In this document: one piece after another, positions 37,096-50,100 of the stretch | Position numbering within the stretch: the first letter of the stretch is position 1 | Layout: every line of letters starts with the position of its first letter | From: Paragonimus westermani | Taxonomy: Eukaryota > Platyhelminthes > Trematoda > Plagiorchiida > Troglotrematidae | Length of the DNA stretch: 64,000 nucleotides | Reading direction: 5' to 3' | Assembly: GCA_008508345.1 (NCBI GenBank) | Contig: QNGE01002697.1 | Location: 13,203 to 77,202 of the forward strand | Translations under genes and position numbers: made by a program | The notes under the pieces: generated by a model | What the model saw: the letters and a program-made list of their open reading frames with translations, nothing else | What the model was told of the DNA's origin: nothing | Database searches by the model: none

Positions 37096-38404
37096 ATCCA
37101 TTAATTGATTTCTTATATAGTTTAACGTTGAGTTTTAATTCCATCTCTGTGTTACCTCATTTGTTTTTCATTCAGTCTTCAGTGAATGCGGAATTAACGT
37201 TGAAGACAACAGAAATTCATTCATTTGATTTTGCTGACTAAAAACCATCCCATCTTGAACTGATTTGTGTTTATTTCAGACCAACTTTGAATTTAAGGTT
37301 TGTGGCACAGGATTTACTCGTGCAGCTCTGACCACAACTTTGCACACAAAAGGACTTAGCTGGTCTTTTCAGCTATACCGAAATGCACCCGTGATTTATT
37401 GAACTCAGAATTAGTCAGTTTCTATATCAATTTGTGTATGCAGATATACTTCATAATATCACGTTATTCGACAATCCATACCGACAAGTTGACCTAAACA
37501 CAAGTCCAGGGTACTCATTCGGAGGTAATTACTGTCACGCACGTTCAGTTCAAGCTCGCGTATGATGTACTTACCACTCAGCTCACGCCGTGACATGCCT
37601 ACACGAGCTCTTTGTTAATTGACCTTACTCATTGTTCAATCAAGTGAGCAACGATTAGCACATGCAGTGAGATACAAATAACTGCTGCAATGGTACAGAT
37701 GTGATCGGCAGGCGCTACTGAACTAGCTTGTACAATTCCATCAATCATTCATAATTTAGTTGTGACGAATCTCTAGTAACTCTACGTTTGATGACCAAGG
37801 GTAATTTACTCTTACCGATGCCTATTATTGGTAGATTCTTACGGCCTACATTCGCTTAAATATGTTCTCTGTTTCATGAGATTTGTTTCCATCGTTACAT
37901 TTCCTGACCTGTAATCAGAATTGGGCTAACTTAACCAGTGGAGCTACTGACTTGAAAGCATTGTTGTTGTTCTAAAATCCCGAACTCACGTTCAGTAGTT
38001 CACTGTTTTTTCAGTACTGTTCCAATAAACCTAAACAGTGACCCAACGTGATGATATTCATCTGTGAAACACACTGTTGAGAGTTCGAACTCTGCTGTTG
38101 TGACGGTCCAATTACAGGTTTGGTCAGTCTTACGGCCTACACATCATCTTGAATATCATATGGCAGACAAGGCTCCGTGGCGTAATAGTTTAAAAGTCAA
38201 AGTAGCCTACAAATATGGAAGAGGACTGACTTCGTATCAAATTTAGATGAGTATTAAATGACTATGTGAGTCATACTAACAATCAGATAGGTGCAAAAAT
38301 TGAGTTCTGTTAATTCGATTCAAAGATATATTAAAAAGAATGAACAGTAATAGAACAAGTTTGTCTGCATATGTATAGTATGTGTGTAAAATTATGAAAC
38401 CCAA

Positions 38405-38490
38405 CTGCAAAAATACTGGACTTTAACAGGCTATCCAGGCACACAAATCCTTCTACCAACTGAGCTACCAAGTCATTCCGAGGGTTTAAA
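38405..38490 (-). repeat. tRNA-derived SINE head, copy 1
   Basis: The minus strand reads TGACTTGGTAGCTCAGTTGG, which contains a perfect A box (TAGCTCAGTTGG, 38457-38468). It continues into bases that align with the copy at 53125-53215 (TGACTTCGTAGCTCACCTGG). The B box is not well preserved, so it is not a functional tRNA. Confidence 0.5.
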
Positions 38491-38699
38491 AAAATGCACA
38501 TTTGGACTCATTTATCTACCCAGATCGATGTGTCTTATTGAATTCATCATCGTCACCGTTGGACAGTAGAAGTGTATTACTGCTTAATGATGCGAGGCTG
38601 ACGAATTTAAGCACATACTGGTTAAAAACTCAAGCTTGAGCATTCAGTCCACTAGAACATCTGATGTACTCCGTACTACACAGAAGGTTAGATGAGTAA

Positions 38700-38800
38700 C
38701 TGATTAAAATTGCGAAACTTCTGAGCTTTTGATGTGGCTTCGTGGTGCGGTTTGTGAAGCTTTGTACTCGCTTGGACACGCCGTTTCCGTCTTTGACTGA
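38700..38800 (+). repeat. tRNA-derived SINE, copy 2
   Basis: GCGAAACTTCTGAGC, then GTGGCTTCGTGGTGC, CTCGCTTGGACACGCC and TTTCCGTCTTTGA align base for base, with substitutions, to GTGAAACTTCTGAAC, GTGACTTCGTAGCTC and TTTCTATCGTTGA at 53125-53215. The A box is degraded. It faces the copy at 38405-38490 with about 210 bases between. Confidence 0.5.
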
Positions 38801-41800
38801 AATACAAATGGAGTCCGGATTTTTCTTCACTGGATCCCGACCAAATTAAGCGAGCTGTCACAAAAGTTGTACATTGGGCTTTATCTCAGTGATGGCTGGA
38901 TTGTTGTAGTTTCTTTGTCACATTTGATCTCAGCTTTCAAGTCAAGTTAAGTAACTAATAATCTTTCTTTTTCGCAGTGAAAGAAACATTTGAGCTGGAC
39001 CAGGTTGAAAAGAACACAAAGAACAAAGCGCACTGAAAATCGTAATCGTAATCGTGTATGGGGAATGCTCAAGTGACCCAGCCACTAGCTCAAGTACAAT
39101 GAATAATTCTGTCGCCACTTTTTTTCATCCTAGCTCTACGTAGTCGATCAGAGAGTGGAAACAGAAACACCACTGAAGTTTCAGTTTCTTGGGAATATTT
39201 GCACTAACGAGTTTTCCAGTGGGATCATTCAGCTAATGTTATTAGGTTACAGTAAGCACAGTGACCCGGGACAACTTGGGAAAAAGTGAGACACCTGCAG
39301 TTCGACTTTGACAAATATTTACTTGCCTCAGTGACGTACAGTGAACGCTCACTGTAATAACACAACCAAGATACCAGTCAGTGTTTCTAATTTCATGTCA
39401 TCCTCCAAAGACATTGCGATTCGCTTATTTCAGTCACTTTAATAAAACGATACTAAAGAATATTCTTGAAGCAAAACGAACCAGAATCACTTCAAGAAAA
39501 AGGCATATCGATTCACGCGAAGTTGCCATACGGGTGGTTTAGAACGTAAAACATACAACCTATGAAGTTTCTTTCTGAAGGAAGTCATTTGGAGAAATCT
39601 GCCTTGATGTGATTAGCTGCGGGCAATTCTGAGCAGTGCTGAGCACACAGCACTCCAAATTTCGGAATAAAATTTGCCAGTAGGCTACCCATACTTTTGT
39701 GGAATTGTTGTGTTGTGTTGAGTGGCAGTGTGGTATTTGTCACGATGAACTAAATGGCTTCATCAAAACCGTACTATTGCAGTGATTAACAAAAACTCGG
39801 TTATGTTAAACGAGCTAATCAAAGAAGTTTCATGAATAATCATGGTGTCACTATATACGGTCTTGTTGCTTCCATTTGTCAGTAACGTAAGAGGAAGCCA
39901 CCTAGTCAGCTGCCCTTTGGAAAGCGTGTCCTGTAACACGTCTAGCCGGGCGCTGGAATACACTGAGTGGCCGATCATCAGTCCAAAGAAGAACCAACAA
40001 CCATGTTGATTTCAGACAATCACTGTCAGTGGAGTTAGGCTGTACTCATTCTATATTCCAAGCTGTGTAAATTTGGTCATTCCAAAACCAGTTGCGCTTT
40101 GAACAGGCGAGAGGTTACTAGATGGGTTCGGGAATCACTGTACATTTCTAGCCATTTCCTGAGAGATTAACTTCAACGTGTGAAACCTGATGAAGACCTT
40201 TGTGTCTATAATGAATGGAAACACGAGAGACTTTCAACTACCGTTTATTGCACATAAAGCTTTTTAGAGTTTGACAGACTCTTGGCACTAATTTCCCCCT
40301 AGAAAAACTGTATACAGGAGATTGTACAACTGAAAATTCGTCTGTCCGGTGAAACAACACTTTCTGTTATTCAACTCTTCCGACATGATGAGTGTCCAAG
40401 GCTGAGTTAGTAGAAGAAGTTACGGTCCTTATTCCTCCATCTCAAGTTTTTCCAGTAGATACAGCTGTACCGTTCAAAAGTAGCACAAAGGAGATCTGTG
40501 CTCATACGTGGCGAAAAGACTTTTAATCAGAAGTGTCCTGCTGCGTAGAGGTAGCACTGGCATAACTTTCATTTTTGCGAGAAAATTAGTGATGGTTTAC
40601 AATACCTTTTTCCAGGAAGGGTAGGTGCGAACTGATGACCGGATGTCGGAGAAAAATGCACTGTGCATAACACATCAGGTGCACTTGAAAAAACACCATA
40701 TCAAAAATGCAAGGTCGTTATGCATACCTCCCATAATTTTATGCATTCTTCTACACGGAATACGTGTGTTTATCTGACTAGCCTATAGTTCTAGTCTTGT
40801 TCTAATCGGCAATTTTTAGAATGTACTCGTTGAGCAAGTATGCGGAAATGTTACACTATTTTATAGTTCAAGCGAAAACTGTTGCACACCTCCGACAAAA
40901 CTGTGTGATCAACCCAACAAGTATAACAAGTACTGGTGACAAAACGACCGTTTTTCTCAGCTAATGAACGAATGTAATTTGTGAGTTGAATTTCTGTTGT
41001 GTTGTAATGAGTACAGCAGTAATTTACTCAGTGGTCACGCGTACTTGGTTCACAACTTCTACATTCATTCGCAACAGCAGACAGCTTGAAGGCGTAGTGG
41101 ATCAGTTGTGTGGTCAAGACAAAGTATTTACAATCCAGAGCAGTGCGGTGCTCAGTAGCAAGCGAATATGGTTGGTCGTAAGTAAGTGATCAATCCAGGG
41201 ACGGCAAAGCAATGAAGGGGAAAATCGTCAGTACGCCACTGGGAAGCGATGAGTTTCTCACTGATCAGGACATCACGGTTTACCCGAGGGTCTTAGAACA
41301 CAAGCTGGGCCGTAAAAAATTCTACTGAAATGTCTCTATGGGAATCATGTACAAAAGTGTTTGAATTAACATATGGCCAACTCGAGTTATTGTGGTACCG
41401 TCCGGGTGGTACGCGACATTTACATGCTGAGAACAGGGCACGCGTCCGTATTTGGTCAACTTTCCAGTTGTCCAGGCCAGGGCCTTTGTGCTTAACACTT
41501 CACTTAAAATTTGCTCTGTCCAAGTCATGCACGAAACGGTGAGCTGACCAAATAAAACGGAGACGATTCAGTGTTCCAACAATCTCATTTACACTTAGAA
41601 GAAATTGCACCGAATTTTTTCATTTTGCAATATTAGACCGTATTTGAGAGGGTAAATGAGATCGTGCGAGTAAATGGAGGCTAGACAACGCAAGTTGGCT
41701 GAAACAAGCGAAAATAACTAACGCTGTTTAACTGGATCAGCAACAGCAGCAACATAGTATTATGGGTTGAGATGTATATTTCTTGTCCTCACCAAGGACA

Positions 41801-42101
41801 TTAGGTTTTTTTCAATGAGTAAAATAAAATTGATCCACGTGAGCCTAATGTATGGCGATATAATTGGTATGGCGCTCTGAAGACGGGTGAGTAAGATCCA
41901 AACTGCTTACCAAGAATGGACGTTTAGTAATAACGTGAGTATGTTTACAGTCGTCATAATGAATGAATATGCCATACCAAGTGATGATAGAAAACGAATC
42001 ACAGGTTGAAACATAGACATACGTTCCGTTGTCCTTCATTTCCCCCAGCTGTGTCAGGTGCTGTAGTTCTCTTAATAACGAAACATCTTGATTCATAGGT
42101 C
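38801..42101. other. Unassigned DNA
   Basis: No gene or clear repeat. A CTGATGA followed by a 3-bp hairpin and AGAAAA at about 40633-40655 was examined as a hammerhead and judged too weak. The frames at 41322-41542 are mutual shadows. Confidence 0.3.
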
Positions 42102-42105
42102 GTAT

Positions 42106-42461
42106 TGTGGTGGATAATCAGGCCGGAGGTGTGGGTATTTCAACCCTTGGCGAAATACCTCGACGCGAAGGGAGGCACGTCCAAAACCCCACAATAATCA
42201 GATTGGGGACGGCGGGGGCGACCGGATGAATTATCGCTCAACGCAATCGGACCAACGGGCGAAGAATGGCAGACAGAAAACCGCCCGATAGACGGCGCCG
42301 ATCACGCACATAAACCGGGCAGAAGTGCACACGATGCGTGAGCGGAAACCTGGGGGTGTTGTGGTCCGGAATGGTGACTCATGAAGGCGAGCGCGCGCAT
42401 GGCATGATAGCTAGCGTATTGGACAATAAAGGTTTGATTTAATGGACGTCTTTTCGCTACA
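42106..42461 (+). mobile_element. Probable solo LTR (356 bp) with 4-bp target duplication
   Basis: The segment starts TGTGGTGGATAA and ends TTCGCTACA (TG..CA type), and is flanked on both sides by GTAT (42102-42105 and 42462-42465). It is clearly more GC-rich than its surroundings and has an AATAAA at 42425-42430 near its 3' end, as expected for the R region of an LTR. No gag, pol or second LTR lies nearby, so it would be the product of recombination between two LTRs. A 4-bp duplication is compatible with Gypsy-type integration, but the family is not shown by the sequence. The plus orientation is taken from the poly(A) signal. Confidence 0.65.
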
Positions 42462-42465
42462 GTAT

Positions 42466-43948
42466 ATCATCAGCGTGCGGCTACTTCTCTGAGGAATTTG
42501 TAATTTAGAGGTGGGTTGCTACAACCGGTAAACATCCGTGACGTATTCACTAATATCGGAGGCAGCAGGTGTTCAAAATATGTATGCAACAAAGTGGTAT
42601 AAAATTGTGCTAATAGGTAACGCTTGACAATAAGCTTTAAGAACACTGAAAACGAGACTCAGGAGAACATAGTAGGTCCAGGAGGTGTTGAAGGGAGTGG
42701 AACGGGAAAAAATACAAAAATGAATGGTGGCTGGACAGCAGGTCAGTGTTGCTGTTGGTTGGTTGGCCGAGTAGCGTTGAAATTGTGAGCATTTGAACAT
42801 GTGTATCGTCTTGTACATTTTTTCCTACTTCATATTTTTTTGTTGTTATTCATGCCTTTTCATCTTCTTCACCCTCACATGTACACATGATGTTTGAAGA
42901 GGTTAATCGATCCACAGAGTAATCGATAATTTTCAAATTAATTACACTTCCGAGTCCACGAGTTCTGCTTTCTGTTCGCGTTCAGGGTGTGTGACGTACA
43001 AATCTTTGGAAGAGTTAGAATTCAGCGGAATCAACCGTTCAGTTCGGCAAATTTATTTATTTACTTGTCTGTCGTTGGAATTATCTCGGTCGTGAAATCG
43101 AGACTATCTGGGGGACACACGACAAGTGGTATCAGTGGAGAATCCTCATTTGGTGTAGTGGAACACTAAACCAACATGCCTCCACGAACTATTGTGAGTT
43201 ATTTGTTTTCCTTTTCATCAGATTTCAACTTCCTATTCACACCTGAGTTTCCATATGCTGTTTAGATCCACTACACATGTGGTCATGTGACTGCGGTTGC
43301 GCACGTGCGTGGATTAACCACGGGCAGTGATCGTGCAACAGCGAAACGAGGTTCGCAGGTATGACATTGGCAAAGGAGAGTTGTGGGGCTCAGGGATGCT
43401 ACAGACGCATCGTCTGGAGATCAAAAACCTCTCCAGTTTTGCTGCATAAAGTGGACAGAATACACACATATAGAACTGTCGGTTGCGTGGCGTTTGGAAT
43501 CCCGATAGCACAATTACAATGACTATGAACAGAACTGCACGCTATTCTAAATAGCCATTCCACCAGTCCGATTCTTTCACGAAATCGATATCAGATTACT
43601 CAGAAGAAAACTCACTAAACCACAGTTGTACTCCCCTTACAGCTCATTAGAAATGCGCAGACTTGCGGCGACCATTCGTCAACCATCAAAAATATGATTC
43701 AGCAAGTAAGATGGAATGGGTTGTTTCAGCTCCACCCAGAAGTCCTGATCAGAGTAGAAGTGGGTAGAGTTGACTGGAAGGTCACGCTATCTCATCCCGT
43801 CGCGATCAGGTGAACTAATCAACAGTCACAAACGAATGTGACTGGGCGGTGCTACGTGATCAGTCGGTAATGCTGAGCGTAAGATACAGTGTTCAGCATG
43901 ATGGTTGGGAACAGTGGTGGTGTTGTTTGTAGCTCGGGTTGATGGTTC
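42466..43948. other. Unassigned DNA
   Basis: Only short frames; nothing recognisable. Several short CA-rich stretches but no long microsatellite. Confidence 0.3.
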
Positions 43949-43975
43949 TGGTATTGATATGTTCGCCGAGCTTGG

Positions 43976-44032
43976 CATTTAGGTTGCAAACGTTTCATCA
44001 CCAGGCGAGGTGACATCATCAGTGCGTAAGTG
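43976..44032 (-). ncRNA. Hammerhead-like ribozyme motif in the inverted repeat (left arm)
   Basis: Exact reverse complement of the motif at 44068-44124, because it lies in the other arm of the perfect inverted repeat. A transcript across both arms would carry one motif in sense and one in antisense and would pair with itself rather than fold both ribozymes. Confidence 0.5.
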
Positions 44033-44067
44033 TTTCAGCGTTCATTCATTCAAAATATACGCTGAAA

Positions 44068-44124
44068 CACTTACGCACTGATGATGTCACCTCGCCTGGT
44101 GATGAAACGTTTGCAACCTAAATG
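44068..44124 (+). ncRNA. Hammerhead-like ribozyme motif in the inverted repeat (right arm)
   Basis: CTGATGA is at 44078-44084 and GAAACGTT at 44104-44111. Between them TCACC pairs with GGTGA as stem II, with three unpaired bases next to the core. Stem I can form from GCA (44075-44077) with TGC (44112-44114), and after an internal loop from CACTTA (44068-44073) with TAAATG (44119-44124). The palindromic ACGT gives the minimal stem III reported for Penelope-element hammerheads, with cleavage predicted after GTT. The loose base of stem II may lower activity. The identical motif lies on the opposite strand in the left arm. Confidence 0.5.
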
Positions 44125-44151
44125 CCAAGCTCGGCGAACATATCAATACCA

Positions 44152-47100
44152 AAAGTCTTCAGCATGCTGCTTTATAAGCACATAGACGAACTTCCCGTTG
44201 GGACGCTGCTGTTGAACTCTAACAGTAAGAAAAACTGGGGTCCCTAGCTTTTTATGTGAACTTCCTGCCGACGTTCAGCTGTGTACGAAAGCTGCAACCA
44301 CATTTGACCAATGTTCATTTTGTAACAACTGAAACATCGACTATAAATTTTGTTTTCATATAAAATCACCGTCGTTTGCTGGTGTAATTTACATGAGTCC
44401 AAGTTTAGCAGGTAGAAATTGTCGTCTGCCAGTCATTGCCGTTGACCATTTTGTATTCCATCCTCAGTTTTTGAATTTAATTTCAAAAAGCATATCACAC
44501 GGAGAAAACGGTAACCAAACAAACGAAAAATATCACTATTGCCAAGATACATTTTGTTACTGCATTCATCTATGAAATGAGTCCTGTCTGCGCCTGAGTA
44601 AAACGACGTTATTCGGTATGTGTGAAAAAGTTCTTTAACCTCGAGGCGCGCTATTTTCCGAACGAAGAAGGCCTACCATTCGGGTAAATGCCAAGGCTAG
44701 AGAATTGGCGTATTCATGAAAAAATGAATTATTATTCTGAAACGTTACCTTGCTTCATGCGTCTACAGGACCAACACCAAAATGTATCGTTTTACCGGTG
44801 AGATCAGCCTACTTCTTGTTTTCAAATCATATTAGCGGACATCTAACATTACGAATTCATCTGGTGGGTGCACCATTTCAGTCATGTGAATGACTTGCTG
44901 ACTTTTTCGCATTGTTTCATCTCGCAGCAGCATCATTTCACGGCCCTGCCCAAGATAGCATGAGCATGGTGGAGAGATTGTCTGAGACACGTGATATAAT
45001 CGTGCTTTTGTGTCACGAGTCAAGCCCTATGGCCAGGAGAAACACACGTGACCTGTGAATTCCGGTGTTGTCCGACTAAAAGGAATGGGCCTGTTTTGTG
45101 CCAACGCAACTGGGTTAGAGACAGTAGTCAGAGGTCATTGCGACCCCGTGAACTTAGGAGGACCGATCACAGAATTCTGACCGCTACGTTTGGAGTTATG
45201 CGTATCTTATGTTGATGTTCATTTTGAGCCTGTGGATGGAATAGAGGTGACAATATTATGGCCCTTAAGATGTGAATTTAAGACCGAAACACAAAATTGA
45301 TAAGATTTGATTTATTGCTGTCTGTTTGTGTTCAAAATCTTGAGAGAAATTTATGTTTTCTGGCAAAAAAAGACGTTCCAGAAAATCCAAGTGGACTGGG
45401 ACCAAATTTGTTTCTTACTGCTTCCTCTGCCTTTCAACACAAGTTGCCGTAGCGATTTAGTTTGGATCAGTGTACTGTCATATAGTTACGTATGTAAAGA
45501 TAGCAGCATACGTTTAACCTGGCTGCTAGTCTCATTTTCGTTAGTCTGGCGTGCGTTCGGGTTACTGTGACAAATCCCGGAAGTGTACGGCTTATCTGGA
45601 TAATGCGACGTAATTCTGTAGTCCAGATGAGTGCGAATTAAAGTGAACTACAACGTAGGGTGATTCAATCCAGTCTGCAATCAACATACGGACATTACCG
45701 ATGATACTGTGCACACGTCTTGCAGCAGCCCTGTCAGTAAATAGACTCACGTGTATCATATGAAATTTCGCACGCTTGAATGAACAATTCATAGTCTACA
45801 TAGGTAATTCTACAAAACTACTGAAATGCTGTCAAGGGGGTCGATAAAAACTGTAACCCTCAAATAAGGTCGTTGCACATTTCGTGCTGAGTTTATGACA
45901 CCGCAGGGCCGGTTTCGTCTAGTTTGGGTTCATCAGGTAGAGGTAGCCTGAACGCTGTTCAAATTGTTACTCTCAGTATGTCCAGTATGTACCCTTATTC
46001 ATTCTATCAGGAATGGTGAGAATGACGAGAGTGAAGTGTGGCATTTTCACTTGCGGTTTCTATGACCGGACACCGTCCATCTCATGATGCCGAAATTACA
46101 CAGGCTAAATCATCGCAGTCGCACGATACTTTAATTGTACATAATCTCTTCAGGATTACTTACTATGTCCATAGAACCGGTGGTGTAATGAACACGAGTA
46201 TCAACTTCTAACATGAAGAGTTACTCATGAGAATTTGTTCGCAAATTTCTCCTCTATCTGATAAGCCCAAACAAGGGTAAAACCTATCATGAAGTCTCGG
46301 TTGGAGGATAAACAACTTGCGTAATTGTTCCACTTTGTTCCGTTTTAGCCACAGTTAGTGCAAGATTGACGTTTCGAGCTTGGCGGCGCTAGTCTACTTG
46401 AATAGGCTGAGTACCGGTTACACAATAAAACTAGCCCTGTTGTTTAACTGGGCTTGTTCAAACGCTGTATAGCATTGTGTTAATAAGAAATCAGAGGACA
46501 CAGACCGTGCAGTAGAACGCTGTTTCAATGGAAGACATTGGAACGAAATTATCGTTACAGCGGACAAAATGTATGGATCCGAAATGTCTCTTTTTGTGCG
46601 TATAGCGCAACGAACTACAATATAACAGAAGCTTCGTTATAACGAGCAAATTATTCATCTCCAAGCATATGTTTTCCACGGTGATGTACTGTACGAGATA
46701 TTCCGTGATTCATTCAACCCTGTATCCGACAATTCTGTTAGCAGATATAAGGATAAGCGGTTCCTGTTCATATTTGTAAATCTTACTGGAGAAACTGATT
46801 TGGGTTGGTGATGTGTATCACCATATGCATCCATAGGAAGATGTACCATACTGATTATGCTAAACCGGTAGGACAGCAGAGGAATATATTTGAACATCTG
46901 CTCGGCAAGATGGTTGTGGACAGATCGTTTGCTTTTTGTTTACGGTGAACGAACAAACGAAGATGAGCCAAGTTCACAATTTTCGGTATGCTGGTTTTCT
47001 TACAGCAAATGTGAGACATTCAATCAAACACGTTAAACAAATTTCATAAGTAACTCTTTACAATGAATTGACCGTTATAATGAACTGTCTCGGGATCACG

Positions 47101-50100
47101 TAGCTGCTTTTAGAATGGCTCACTGTTGTAATTCCAGAGCAGTTGAAAAGAAGTATTGTTTTAAGCCTCTACGGAGACCAACTGCTGTTAACTAAATCCA
47201 GACAGAACGAACAAACGCAGCAATCGCAGAGAACTCACAAGTGTATGACGGTCGGAAATCCGAATACAATTTCGATAAAAACAGCCTCACAAACACTGTG
47301 AACTACTCAATAATTAGGATGTAATTTAACTGAAGAAGCATATAATCCATGATATGCAATATTTCGTGCAGAGTCCGTCTTTGGACCGAAGCTTTCTTAA
47401 CCATGTGTACCATTCAGCGTAAGTATAGTGAATGGACACACAAAATGTTGGCCATCACGGGAATCCATGAATGAATGACATTTTCGGGGATCAGTGCAGC
47501 TTTATTTTTTCAGGATATGGACAATAAGTTGTCTCAGGAGTATCTGTTCAGGATTAATAAGCGACATTGTGACTGTTAACGAAGATTTCAGGAATACTTA
47601 CCGCAATAGCCGTGGCTCTTAGTTAATCTCCATTGGGAAGTTTTGCTGCACAACAGACCGAATATTCTCGGGACCGCAAACCAAATTTCTATCTCTAGCA
47701 CAATAGAAGTGGATGTCATGGTGCTAATTGAAGCCAGTAAGACCCGTCACCTGTTACATACTTGATACGAGTGACGTGATAATTTGCCGCCACTCAACTG
47801 ACTTATATCCTAATCGGATTCATCTGAAAAGTTCAAATCGAATTGAACATAATTGCAATAGTTAGTGACCATGCGCCGTTTTGGTTTGTAGTTTTCTGTT
47901 TTATTCCGCCAACGTTCACATTTCTGTGTTGATAGACTCCAAAACATGATCGGACACCTTTCTGTATGGCTTTAACAGCCACACACACAATTCAGTATTC
48001 ATTGATGCAACTTTCTAACTAATTTCCTTTACCTTGATAGTAAGATGTCCTCTGGTAAAGTGTTCGCCTGTAACTGGCAGTGAAAGTCAAATCGGAGTCA
48101 TCTTAATATATAGATAAGGTCGTACCTCCTTGATCAATCTCACTAGACCAATGATGTTGACAATAAGGTTGACGATTTACCACAGTATGCCTATAGTGAC
48201 TCGTCTGTTAATATGTGAACTCATAGGTTCCTGATGCCTTCAATAACTGCTGAGTTGTAACTAAAATATCTGTTCGATTTACATTAAACCGAATGCTGTC
48301 AGTACCAAAATGATTCTCAATTCCATTCTGTTTGAACGCCAGCACAGCCCCATATAAAAGCTGCAGGGCTTATTAGCTCTGCAAGCATACGAAAACAAAA
48401 CGTACAACATGATAGTGGAATAAGAGATCGTGTTGCGATGTTTGAGTTACAACATACCCAAATCTACCTTCGGATTGTGTGTTCAAATGAAGTGCAGCAA
48501 CTTTGAGCTCTGAGCATTCACAAAGAGTTGCTGTTGTTATTGTTGACGCACTCAAATACATTTTTATTGACCAATACGTCGTCCATTCATCACAACTTTG
48601 GACACATTCTCCTCTGTTGATCATAGGGGAGAATCACCTTCTGCTTTTTCTAACATTCATCCGATTTGTGCAATTCCTCTCAAAGTTGGATATGAGATAG
48701 ATTGCATGTACGCAGAAGTAGTCGAGAAATTATAACACAAATTTGCGATTTACAAGCCAAAAATGTTCGGAAGTGAGCTGACAATCGTGTGTTAAGGAGA
48801 ACTGCTAGAAACAACTGTCCCCACAACGGTGAAATCAAAATGCCTTTTCACCTACAAATTGACAACTTCTTGAAGGCCAATAAATTTGTTTGTTGATTTC
48901 TTTGTTTGCTGGGTATAGCTCTGTATGGGTCGGGACTGTCAGTGATACGGTCGTTTGTGAGTGAGCTTGTGAAGCACCTAAGCGCACCACGGAAACTGCA
49001 CTGTACTTCTTACAGCGATTGGCCTCAGAAAACACAAAATTGGGCGCGCTCTGAGAGGTGTGTATGTGCAGCCGTCACTTTTATGTGCGTCTTTGTGGTA
49101 CTCAAAGCTGAAAGACGTCCAACTTGTAGCGCGCCACCATATCTGAAGCTTTACTTTTATGTATATTTCACTAGACTGAGTCATTTGACTATTTTTAGTT
49201 AAAGGTCTGTCCTTTAACCAGTTTTACGTTTACATACCAATCGCAGTACGCAGCATCCAGTCTTGCCGTGCAGTCTTACATTGTTGCTACACGCTGCAAT
49301 CCTTCCGAACCTGACACACTAAATTCCTGCCACTTGACTGTACACAGATTCTATTCCTGGCACAACAGTGGAGTCGTAGACGGTGAAATTGCAATAAATC
49401 CTGCATCATACTTTGCAGGCTGACGGATTTTGCTTTCTGCATTATCATCGGCTTCATTCTGGCTTCACTATTCTGAGTTGCACTTATCTAGTCTAGCTGT
49501 TCTGCCCATCAACGAAGAGTAAACTCCAGCGAAGCCACCTATACAATGAGGGACAGGTGTATTCTCAGGTTCTTTGGTGACGTTCTAAAGTTGTTGCATT
49601 ACAACGCCTCATCGGTTCTGGTGGTAAAAGCGAAGGAGGCCAGTGGTACACTGATCATTTATTCGAATACCTGATACGGGTGAAGTGTGCTTTAAAGACA
49701 TATCGAGCATAATCAGTCATTTTTACTTAACAACTATCATGAGACGAGTCACACGTTACGGGCAACTTCCTACGTGACAAACAACAGCTCTTGCCTGAGC
49801 GTTATTCAGAACGTTCTGTAGTTATTCCATTGTTCAACATGCACATCCGTCTAGCCACTCACATAAATTATAGCTCTCCTTTTCGTCTTCATTACATTCT
49901 TCTGCCCCAAAGTTTGGAGCAGCTGTAACAGAGATCCCTTGGTTTCCCTTCATTGTCTCAATAGGTTGTAACGGTAGCTACAGTGCCTACATGATTAATG
50001 TGCGTTCGCTCCTGATCGAAGGGTTATACCACTCGCATAGTTGGCTGTTTTGAGGCCAGTGTTTGGGTGTCTCTACTCTTAGGACAGACTGATTTACCGC

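Larger units (their letters stand above)
43949..44151. repeat. Perfect 93-bp inverted repeat with 17-base spacer
   Basis: The left arm 43949-44041 is the exact reverse complement of the right arm 44059-44151; the spacer is 44042-44058 (TCATTCATTCAAAATAT). Both arms contain ATGTTCGCCGAGCTTGGCAT or its complement and the hammerhead-like core described separately. The resulting RNA or single-stranded DNA would fold into a very stable hairpin. The unit resembles terminal parts of Penelope-like elements, which often sit in head-to-head arrangements. The lack of any mismatch suggests a recent origin or gene conversion between arms. Confidence 0.95.

Noticed and set aside
38450..38490. Functional tRNA gene on the minus strand
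   Set aside because: The A box is perfect, but T-arm and acceptor stem are missing; related diverged copies show that it is a SINE.
40630..40660. CTGATGA with a CCG/CGG hairpin then AGAAAA
   Set aside because: Only a 3-bp stem II, an extra A before GAAA and no stem I partner; chance is likely.
45915..45955. CTGATGA and GAAAC on the minus strand as a third hammerhead locus
   Set aside because: The 13 bases between do not form stem II and flanks give no stem I; probably a degraded element end or chance.
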